Shown: piece by piece, positions 27,376-35,003 of the stretch | Layout of the letters: each line of letters starts with the position of its first letter | Position numbering within the stretch: position 1 is the stretch's first letter | Source: Mammaliicoccus fleurettii | Lineage (GTDB): Bacteria > Bacillota > Bacilli > Staphylococcales > Staphylococcaceae | Length of the DNA stretch: 48,051 nucleotides | Assembly: GCF_003970575.1 (NCBI RefSeq) | Contig: NZ_RXWZ01000085.1 | Location: forward strand, 1-48,051 | Direction of reading: 5' to 3' | Made by a program: the position numbers and the translations under genes | Notes under the pieces: generated by a model | Seen by the model: only the letters and a program-made list of their open reading frames with translations | What the model was told of the DNA's origin: nothing | Database searches by the model: none

Positions 27376-29028
27376 TTACCAAAGTTTACCTTCACCTAAT
27401 CCTTTAGCGCCTGGTGGTGGATCTATAAACATTTGACCAATCGGAACTGTATAAGCTATTAGAATTAATAATACAGTAATGATGATGAGGAATCTCCAGT
27501 TTTCTACAAGTTTAGTTACTGGTTGTTGCTCATCTAATGCTTCCGCAATTGGATATTCTTCTTCTCCTTTTGGTGATAAGAAAGCTAAGTGTATAAATAT
27601 CATTACAACTAATATAATTGAAATAAATAGAATTGTTCCCCCAACGGCTTGTAAAACTTGATACGGGATCCACTCTGCCGCTTGTTTAGCGCCACCATAT
27701 TCAGAAAAAGTCGATCTTCTTGGAGCACCTTTAAATAAACCTACATAGTGCATTGCACCACTCATAATTGTCATTCCGATAGCCCAAGTATAACCTTGTA
27801 TAATTGCTAATTTATTAGTAAATTTAGTCAATTTTCTGCCTGTACAATGAGGTATCAACCAGTACATTATGCCGAAGAAAGTTAATATAACAGCTGATGC
27901 GATTGTTAAATGGAAATGTCCAGTTACCCAAATCGTATTGTGTATAAGACCATTCATTTGTGCTGAAGCATTTACTAAGCCTCCAGCACCTCCAGGTATA
28001 AATGCCGACATACCTAAGAAAGGTAATACAAATCTTGCATCGTTCCAAGGTAAAGATTTAAACCATGTAAATAATCCTTTATATCCTAAAGAACGCCCAT
28101 GATGCTCGAAAGTTGCAAATAAACTAAATGCTGTCATAAATGAAGGTACTACTACCATAAATGTTAGAACTACTTGTAAATACTTCCATATATCATCAAT
28201 TCCAGGTTCAACTAATTGGTGGTGTATCCCAACAGGAATACTGAAGAATAAGAAAAGCATAAATGACATTCTTGCTAAGTTATCTGAGAATGCTTTGCCG
28301 TTTATTATTTTCGGTACAATTGCATACCAACACATATAAGCTGGCAATAACCAGAAATAAACTAATGCATGTCCAAAATACCAAAATAATGTTCTACTTA
28401 AAGACACATCAACTCTTTCAACTAAACCTTAAGACCATGGTATTAATTGAAAAAGCACTGTTGCTGCAACCCCTAACGAACATACAATCCACATTACTCC
28501 ATTTATTGCTACCATATAACTAAGTAGGGGAGATTTCTTACCTGGATAAGTCTTCTTAAATTCTCTATATTTCAAAATTTGGCCAATTACAGAAATCCAA
28601 CTACCTACAACTACTAAAGCCATACCTACATAGAATATGACGTGTGCTTGTAATGGTGCATAAAAAGTATATAAAACTGTTGCCTTATTAAGTAACACCA
28701 TTGTAGCAGCCATAAGTGTTCCAACAATCATTACAAAAAAGCCAATCCATCCTAATTTTCTTTGTACGGATGTTAAATGTCCACATGTTTTGGCTACTGC
28801 TGAATATTGAAACCCTAAAATAAAGAAAGTTGTAAGTACAAGTGCTAAAACAATACCGTGTACAGTCAAAATTTGATAATAAGAAATATTCTTAGGTAAT
28901 TGTAATAAACCTGATCTGACGAAAGTTTGTAATAAACCTGCGAGTCCCCCTAGAATTAAACAACCAATTGCCACATACATATGTGCCATAACGAGTTTAC
29001 TGTCTGACTTATTTAAACGTGTTATCAT
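27376..29028 (-). pseudogene. cbaA: ba3-type cytochrome c oxidase subunit I, interrupted by an in-frame TAA
   Basis: Heme-copper oxidase subunit I, B family. Two segments are in the same frame and separated by one stop: codons 1-199, TAA at 28431-28429 (codon 200), then codons 201-550. The surrounding reading LIPWS-stop-GLVERVDVSLSRTLFW fits the family with Leu at the stop, so TTA to TAA is the simplest change. Ligands lie on both sides: His57 (TVHGIV) for the low-spin heme; His220 and Tyr224 (FGHALVY), His269/His270 (GIHHQ) and His371/His373 (GHFH) for CuB and hemes. Neither piece alone could be active. Start overlaps cbaB by ATGA. A sequencing error cannot be excluded. Confidence 0.9.
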
Positions 29029-29504
29029 TTTTTATCCACAACCTTTATCATCGACTTCATATCTGCATGACCGACACCACAATATTCATTGCAGATGATC
29101 AAATATTCGCCTTTATCATTAAATGTCTTTGTATATTCACTAATGTGTCCTGGTTCAAGCATCATGTTAACGTTTGTTCCAGGTAAACTGAAGCCATGCA
29201 AAGTATCTTTACTTGTTGCAATGATTTTTACTTTCGAACCTTTAGGTATTTCTACTTTCCCAGGTTGATAATTAAAAGCTGAAGCGACTATTACTAGTTC
29301 ATAGTCATAATCTTTACCATCCACTTTATTGAGACCCGGCTTATTAAAAGGTTCAATTTGATCGACTTTATCTGGATTTACATACTCTCTACCAGAAGCG
29401 GCTGGCTTATGTCCATTATGTAATCCAGTGATTATTAAAATTGCGAGAAACAATACTAAAGAAGCTGTTCCTATGGTTAACCATAACTTTTCATATTTAT
29501 GCAC
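29025..29504 (-). CDS. cbaB: ba3-type cytochrome c oxidase subunit II (CuA)
   Basis: Receives electrons from cytochrome c through the binuclear CuA centre. One N-terminal membrane helix (about 6-28) is followed by a cupredoxin domain with His103 (TLHGF) and the CuA motif CNEYCGVGHADM (Cys138, Cys142, His146, Met149). I start it at GTG 29504, six bases after AAGGGGTG; an in-frame GTG at 29513 lies inside that ribosome binding site and would add three residues. The gene is complete, unlike its partner cbaA, which it overlaps by four bases. Confidence 0.92.
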   Translation of the reverse strand: MHKYEKLWLTIGTASLVLFLAILIITGLHNGHKPAASGREYVNPDKVDQIEPFNKPGLNKVDGKDYDYELVIVASAFNYQPGKVEIPKGSKVKIIATSKDTLHGFSLPGTNVNMMLEPGHISEYTKTFNDKGEYLIICNEYCGVGHADMKSMIKVVDKK

Positions 29505-29516
29505 AAATTTCACCCC

Positions 29517-29672
29517 TTACATTCTTATCAAAAATAAAATAAAACAAATCACCCATAATACTGCAAAAATTCCTCCCAATGTAAAAACTGAGTAGAGCGT
29601 GCCTCTTAGGTCGAGATCATCATGTGAATGGTCATCAGTTTTATTACTAAGGTCATTTTTTTGGACTGTCAT
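29517..29672 (-). CDS. cbaD: Cytochrome c oxidase subunit IIa, small membrane subunit
   Basis: 51-residue ORF: a hydrophilic, Asp/His-rich N-terminus (about 1-24) and one membrane helix (LYSVFTLGGIFAVLWVICFI, about 27-46) ending in LIRM. Size, single helix and position directly before subunit II match subunit IIa of ba3 oxidases, which packs against subunit I where the missing first helix of subunit II would be. The ATG at 29672 is nine bases after AAGAAAGG; an in-frame ATG at 29681 abuts that site. Its stop is 12 bp before the cbaB start. No sequence search was made, so the family call is by pattern. Confidence 0.8.
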   Translation of the reverse strand: MTVQKNDLSNKTDDHSHDDLDLRGTLYSVFTLGGIFAVLWVICFILFLIRM

Positions 29673-29707
29673 ATGATTCATCCTTTCTTATATTCTCTTC
29701 ATTATTT

Positions 29708-29750
29708 ATAATAGAATAGAGATAGAAAAAAATGTGATGTAAATCACATT
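29708..29750 (-). promoter_or_regulatory. cba promoter with Crp/Fnr-type activator site
   Basis: On the minus strand TATTAT (29713-29708) is a plausible -10 with no good -35. The palindrome AATGTGATGTAAATCACATT at 29731-29750 contains TGTGA-N6-TCACA, the site type of the Crp/Fnr family. Its centre (29740.5) is about 40 bp upstream of the expected start site near 29701, the class II activator position. It is also 38 bp upstream of the divergent dynamin gene. Confidence 0.65.
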
Positions 29751-29787
29751 ATTTAAATTATTTGTGCATAAATGAAGGGGAATTAAA

Positions 29788-32700
29788 ATGGAAAGTAATC
29801 AAGAATCATTAGATTTACTCTATAAACTAAAAAAAGAAATTGAAAAATCATCAAATCAACAATTGATTAAACAAATCAATGAAATGATTAAGAAAGTATA
29901 TAATGAACAATATACTGTTAGCTTTGTAGGTCATTTTTCAGCTGGAAAATCTACATTAATAAATAATGTTATCGGCCAAAGCATATTACCGAGTTCACCA
30001 GTGCCGACAACGAGTAATACCGCACAATTAATTTCATCAAATAAAAATAGTATTTCCGTCAATTTAAGTGATAACCAATATACAGTGGTGAATAACCAAG
30101 AAGATGTCAAAAGATTAAATACTGAAGATCGTAAGGTAGAATCAATCGAGATAGAGTTTACTTCTGATAAATTTAATAAAGGTTTCACTTTTCAAGATAC
30201 GCCAGGTGTAGATTCTATGAGTGACAACCATAGAGAAAGTGCATTTCAATATTTACTGACTTCGAATTATGTTTTTTATACAGTAGACTATAACCACGTA
30301 CAATCAGATATGAATTTCAATTTCATTAAGTCTCTTAACAAATTAGATATACCTGTTATTTTGCTAGTGAATCAAGTAGATAAACATGATGAAAATGAAA
30401 TAGCTTTTGATATATATAAACGTAGAGTTAATAAAGCAGTAACAGATTGGAAACTTAATTTAGAGAAAATATTCTATGTATCAAAGTATGAAACACCAAA
30501 CAATGAAAAAGTTGAATTCAATGAATACATTCATCAACTTGATCAAAACAGAACTGAACATCAAGTATTTATTGAACGCGTAACAAATTATATTAAACAA
30601 GAGCAATTAGAATATATAAATCGTCATATGGAATCTATTCTTTCAGACATTGAATCAACTGAAGAAACATTTGATGAAGATTATCAAACATATAAAGAAA
30701 AATTCAACGTTCAAAATGAACAGTCTCTTATTCAAAATAAAGATCAATTCACATCAAATTTAAAAGAAAAGCGAAAAAAAATATTAGATAACGCTTATCT
30801 AATGCCTTACGAAATGAGAGAAACGATTCGTGTTTATTTAGAAACGACAGCTAAAGATTATAAAGTAAAAGGGTTATTCAACAAAGATAAGAAAAAAGAA
30901 CTTATTCAAGAAGAAAAGTTAAATACGGTAAAAGAAGAATTAGATTTAAAAATACATGATGAAATAACAAAAGTATGGATTAAATCATTAGAACATCTTA
31001 ATAAATACATTAAAGATTCCAATCTTTTCGAAAAAATTATCAACCAACAATATACAATTTCTAAAGAAGAACTTGCTGAACATGTCCAAGAGCAAACGTC
31101 TATTACGAATGATTATGTAATTATATATACGAAAGGTATAGTAGATATCATCACTAGAAAAGTTCGTAATGATACAAATCAACTTATAGAAGAAATTGTG
31201 AATTCAAGTGAAGTGCATAATGAAACTAATGAAGGTGCAAACCAGCTAAGTGAATATGAAGAATATATTGAATTCAAAAATTTAAAATCTTCTCTTATAA
31301 CAAATAATTACCAGCACTACTATATTCATCTGGATGAATCTATTGATAAGTTAATTGATAGACATTTTGTACGTATTGAAGAAATAGATTTAGGAAATCA
31401 AATTGAGAAGAAACATCAATATAAAGTAGAAAGCTCAAAACAAAAAGAAAGTAATCTCGTTAATATAAATGAAAAATTAACAAAGTTGAAAAATCTTCCA
31501 TTATTTGAAGGTGAAGTAGAAAACATTCATAACCAAGTTCAGCGTATAGAAAATAACATTACAAAAATCGCGGTATTTGGTACATTCAGTGCAGGGAAAA
31601 GTAGTTTAATTAATGCTATTTTAAGAAATCCTATATTATTAAGTTCACCAAACCCAACTACTGCAAGTATTACTGAAATTAGTTATGGAACAAAACAAGA
31701 AGTTACTTTTAAAACTTATTCTCAATTACTCGAAGAAATTAATCATATAACAGAATTTGCGAATAAAAATTATGATTCTATTGAGTCTTTTATAGAAGAT
31801 AAAAATATAAAACAACATCCTTCTTTATCGAGTAATCATATAGCATTTTTTGAAGCTATTGAAACAAACTTCAAATATTATGAAGATACACTGAAAAAAG
31901 AGAAAGCCACTGAGTTTAAACTTGAAGAATTAGAAAAACTAACTGCAGATGATACGCACGCAGCATTTGTGCATAAAATTAATTTAAGACTTGAAGAAGA
32001 ATGGTTAAAAGATAAAATTATTATCGATTCACCTGGATTAAATTCTAATAACCAAAGACACACGAGAGAAACTGAACAAATAATAGCTTCAAGTGATCTT
32101 ATAATATATGTTAGCTATTACAACCATGCCTTTACAGATAAAGATGGCGAATTTTTAACTTATATGAGAGATATGAATAATTTGCAACAAACACAAGGAT
32201 TAAAATTCGTTATTAATGCAATTGACTTAGCTGAATCCGAAGAAGATAAAAATGCAGTTATTTCATATGTGGAGTCCTCATTAGATGCATTAAACATTAA
32301 TCCTGAATGTTATCCTGTATCTAGTAAACTCGCTATTAAAAATTATGACGACTATTTCAATAATTTCATGAACGCAATAGATCATTTTGTTAAAGTTGAA
32401 AGTAAAACTGTCCTACAATCTCAAGTAGAATCAAGAATTAATCAATTGATTAGTGAACTTGAAAGAATGGTCCATACGTATAGACAAGATAAAGCACAAT
32501 TAGAAAAAAGAAATACTACATTACTTAAATATAAAGAAAAACAAAACTTCACTAATCAAATAGTTGTAAAATCGCATCATCAACTAGAAAAAGAAATTCA
32601 TGATCAACTTTATTATTTGAAAGACCGATTAAATATACAACTAAACGATATTGTGAAAAAACATTTTAATACTTCTACTGTTACAGATGATTTTAAACAA

Positions 32701-33216
32701 TCACTTCAAACAAGTACAAAACAATATGTCGATGATTTAAATCAAAAATTAAGTTTAGAAAGTTCACTCATAGTTGAAAGATTAAAGAACTTTTATTCAA
32801 GAACATTTGATGATTTACTTACACCAACAATCGTTGAATTAAACGAAGCGTCAATATTAGTATCAAAGTTCAAACATGATTTTATCAATGAAATAAATCC
32901 AGAACCGATAAACATCAATATTCAAGACATCTCTAATCAAACAATTAGTTCCATTTCGAAAAAAGATTTGTTAAAAACATCTAAAGCTAAGGACGTACAA
33001 ACATCAATATTAAATGATACAATGTCGTTATTAGATCAACCAATCGTCTACTTTAACAATGCTTTAACTAAAAATCTTGAAGGCTATGATAACTTAGCTG
33101 AACATTATATAGTAGATTACAACAAAGAAACGATTAAACTGATAGAATCATATTTATCTGTTAACATAGATAATAATGTCATAGAACAAATCGAAAAAGT
33201 CTTAAAAGAGATATAG
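29788..33216 (+). CDS. Dynamin-like GTPase with two GTPase domains (DynA type)
   Basis: 1142-residue bacterial dynamin resembling Bacillus DynA, a tandem fusion that tethers and fuses membranes and protects against envelope stress. The first GTPase has GHFSAGKS at residues 48-55, DTPGVDS and NQVDKHD; the second has GTFSAGKS at 598-605, DSPGLNS and NAIDLAE. Helical stalk regions follow each head (about 260-560 and 880-1140). The start follows AAGGGG, and the exonuclease gene is 11 bp downstream. Both heads keep their P-loop and G3 motifs. Confidence 0.92.
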   Translation: MESNQESLDLLYKLKKEIEKSSNQQLIKQINEMIKKVYNEQYTVSFVGHFSAGKSTLINNVIGQSILPSSPVPTTSNTAQLISSNKNSISVNLSDNQYTVVNNQEDVKRLNTEDRKVESIEIEFTSDKFNKGFTFQDTPGVDSMSDNHRESAFQYLLTSNYVFYTVDYNHVQSDMNFNFIKSLNKLDIPVILLVNQVDKHDENEIAFDIYKRRVNKAVTDWKLNLEKIFYVSKYETPNNEKVEFNEYIHQLDQNRTEHQVFIERVTNYIKQEQLEYINRHMESILSDIESTEETFDEDYQTYKEKFNVQNEQSLIQNKDQFTSNLKEKRKKILDNAYLMPYEMRETIRVYLETTAKDYKVKGLFNKDKKKELIQEEKLNTVKEELDLKIHDEITKVWIKSLEHLNKYIKDSNLFEKIINQQYTISKEELAEHVQEQTSITNDYVIIYTKGIVDIITRKVRNDTNQLIEEIVNSSEVHNETNEGANQLSEYEEYIEFKNLKSSLITNNYQHYYIHLDESIDKLIDRHFVRIEEIDLGNQIEKKHQYKVESSKQKESNLVNINEKLTKLKNLPLFEGEVENIHNQVQRIENNITKIAVFGTFSAGKSSLINAILRNPILLSSPNPTTASITEISYGTKQEVTFKTYSQLLEEINHITEFANKNYDSIESFIEDKNIKQHPSLSSNHIAFFEAIETNFKYYEDTLKKEKATEFKLEELEKLTADDTHAAFVHKINLRLEEEWLKDKIIIDSPGLNSNNQRHTRETEQIIASSDLIIYVSYYNHAFTDKDGEFLTYMRDMNNLQQTQGLKFVINAIDLAESEEDKNAVISYVESSLDALNINPECYPVSSKLAIKNYDDYFNNFMNAIDHFVKVESKTVLQSQVESRINQLISELERMVHTYRQDKAQLEKRNTTLLKYKEKQNFTNQIVVKSHHQLEKEIHDQLYYLKDRLNIQLNDIVKKHFNTSTVTDDFKQSLQTSTKQYVDDLNQKLSLESSLIVERLKNFYSRTFDDLLTPTIVELNEASILVSKFKHDFINEINPEPININIQDISNQTISSISKKDLLKTSKAKDVQTSILNDTMSLLDQPIVYFNNALTKNLEGYDNLAEHYIVDYNKETIKLIESYLSVNIDNNVIEQIEKVLKEI

Positions 33217-33227
33217 AGGAGAACAAA

Positions 33228-34112
33228 ATGGGAAATAAAATATTATTAATAGATGGAATGGCTTTATTATTTAGACATTTTTACGCTACAAGTATCCATA
33301 AGCAATTTATGAGAGATTCAAAAGGGATTCCCACAAACGCGGTACAAGGTTTCGTTAGACATACGTATACAGTTATTAACGATATACAACCTTCACACGT
33401 TGCAGTATGTTGGGATATGGGTTCAAAAACATTTCGTAACGACATGTTTGAAGCTTATAAGTCTAACCGAGTTGCACCACCAGAAGAGATGATACCTCAA
33501 TTTGATAGAGCGAAAGAGATTGCTGAAAAATTAGGAATGTTTAACTTAGGTATAACAAATTATGAAGCGGATGATGTTATCGGTACGATTAGTAAAAAGG
33601 CACAAGAAAAAGGGTACGAAACATACGTAGTAAGTGGTGACCGTGATTTATTGCAATGTATTGATACAAACGTTAACATCTGGCTAACAAAAAAAGGATT
33701 CAATATATATAATAAATATGATATCCATAAATTTAGAGAAGAATATGGTCTTGAGCCACATCAATTAGTAGATGTAAAAGCATTTATGGGTGACACTGCT
33801 GACGGATATCCAGGTGTTAAAGGAATAGGTGAGAAGACTGCAATAAAACTTATTCAACAATATCAATCAGTTGAAAATGTTATAGAAAATATAGATGAAT
33901 TAACTGCAGGACAACAAAATAAAATTATCACATATAGAGATGATTTAGCCATGTCCAAACGACTAGCTCAAATTCATACAGATGTACCACTTGAAACAGA
34001 AGACTTATTAAATAAAATGACATACAATCATCATATAGAAAATTCTATAAATATTTGTAATGAACATGAACTGTTTGTTTCAAGTAAATATTTAATGAAT
34101 AACTTTTCATAA
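33228..34112 (+). CDS. 5'-3' exonuclease (YpcP/Pol I N-domain family)
   Basis: FEN-like 5' nuclease of 294 residues, stand-alone counterpart of the DNA polymerase I 5' nuclease domain, for RNA primer and flap removal. Metal-binding acidic clusters are visible in DGMALLFRHFYA, NYEADDVIGT and SGDRDLLQ, and the helix-hairpin-helix in YPGVKGIGEKTAIKLI. Length is normal. It starts behind GAGGAGA, 11 bp after the dynamin gene, and ends in a bidirectional terminator. Confidence 0.92.
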   Translation: MGNKILLIDGMALLFRHFYATSIHKQFMRDSKGIPTNAVQGFVRHTYTVINDIQPSHVAVCWDMGSKTFRNDMFEAYKSNRVAPPEEMIPQFDRAKEIAEKLGMFNLGITNYEADDVIGTISKKAQEKGYETYVVSGDRDLLQCIDTNVNIWLTKKGFNIYNKYDIHKFREEYGLEPHQLVDVKAFMGDTADGYPGVKGIGEKTAIKLIQQYQSVENVIENIDELTAGQQNKIITYRDDLAMSKRLAQIHTDVPLETEDLLNKMTYNHHIENSINICNEHELFVSSKYLMNNFS

Positions 34113-34153
34113 TAATAACCGCCAACAATGTAGTTGGCGGTTATTATTTTTTA
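34111..34153. terminator. Bidirectional terminator between exonuclease and RNase H-like genes
   Basis: A 16-bp perfect stem (34111-34126 with 34133-34148) and 6-nt loop, with T-rich DNA after it on the plus strand. It overlaps both stop codons. Confidence 0.9.
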
Positions 34154-34560
34154 TTTCGTTTTTTCAAATGCTTTCTTAATGCAGTTTGTGCTAATTGGTT
34201 AGCTTCTTTATTTTGTACTCTTGGTATCCATTTAACAAATACTAAATCAAATTTCTGTTGCAATTGTTTATATTCATTAAAATACGATTTAAACATTTCA
34301 TTCTTCACAAAATTTTTCTCTATACTATCACCAATCAATTTTGAATCTGTATACACTAAAGCATTATTAACATTTAATTCAGCAGCATGCTTTAGTGATA
34401 AGATAAATGCTTCCCACTCAGCACGATGATTATCCATCAATCCTAAGCTTTCCGTAAAATAATGCCTCTCATTATCTACTATAATTACAATTCCACATGT
34501 ACTTTCACCAGGATTACCTTTAGTCGCTGCATCAAAATAAATTTGTGGCACTAATATCAT
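34144..34560 (-). CDS. RNase HI-like protein (YpdQ/YpeP family)
   Basis: Ribonuclease H fold, about 138 residues. The catalytic pattern is YFDAATKGNPG (first Asp), HRAEWEAF (Glu) and VYTDSKL (second Asp), but the fourth acidic position, normally Asp in an ADxLA block, reads ANQLA here. That may lower or change activity. The start is uncertain: TTG 34569, ATG 34560 and GTG 34551 are in frame; AAAGAG at 34568-34563 suits GTG 34551 best by spacing, and I list ATG 34560 as a compromise. The tail is very basic. Confidence 0.8.
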   Translation of the reverse strand: MILVPQIYFDAATKGNPGESTCGIVIIVDNERHYFTESLGLMDNHRAEWEAFILSLKHAAELNVNNALVYTDSKLIGDSIEKNFVKNEMFKSYFNEYKQLQQKFDLVFVKWIPRVQNKEANQLAQTALRKHLKKRNKK

Positions 34561-34569
34561 CTCTTTCAA

Positions 34570-35003
34570 TTAAATTCATCATTATATCTAATTTACATGA
34601 ACATCTAGCATAGTTCAATTAAATGCAAGCGAGAATACAGGAATAATATTTGAATACGACATACTATAACGAGATATTATAGAGTTTAAAATTTATATAA
34701 ATATTTTATAGAGATTTAAAAATATAGTATTTTATTCGCACAATAAAGATGATATAATATTTTGGAACAAAATTTAATTTTGTTCCAAATCAAATATGTG
34801 AATAGTTTATATGGAAGGAGAGTAATTTAATATCACCATTCACATATTGCTAGTGTGAAACTTAGCTCATATATCTTAGATTCATTTAGAGATTTTTTGA
34901 ACACATTACTAGTGAAATAAAAATAAAATAGTTACATAAGAATCATCGTATGAGTAAAGTAGCACTCCAATTTAAATTATTATCTATGAAAAGGAGATTG
35001 CTA
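34570..35003 (+). promoter_or_regulatory. Adhesin control region: promoter, 29-bp palindrome, structured leader
   Basis: TATAAT at 34753-34758 is followed two bases later by a perfect palindrome (34761-34789) with 14-bp arms beginning TTTGGAACAAAATT around a single T. It would overlap the transcription start. Downstream, AATATGTGAAT (34793-34803) and ATTCACATATT (34838-34848) can form a stem whose loop holds AAGGAGAG (34814-34821), a ribosome-binding-like sequence with no start codon behind it. ATTGCTAGTG and ATTACTAGTG recur at about 34846 and 34906. The leader would be about 240 nt. The first 180 bp of the region show nothing more. Confidence 0.55.

Noticed and set aside
28429-28431. Stop-codon recoding in cbaA
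   Set aside because: TAA is not a known recoding codon in Firmicutes, there is no recoding structure that I can see, and a one-base change from the expected Leu codon explains it.
34761-34789. LexA (SOS) box at the adhesin promoter
   Set aside because: GAAC and GTTC are present but 15 bases apart, not the 4-base spacing of the Gram-positive LexA box.
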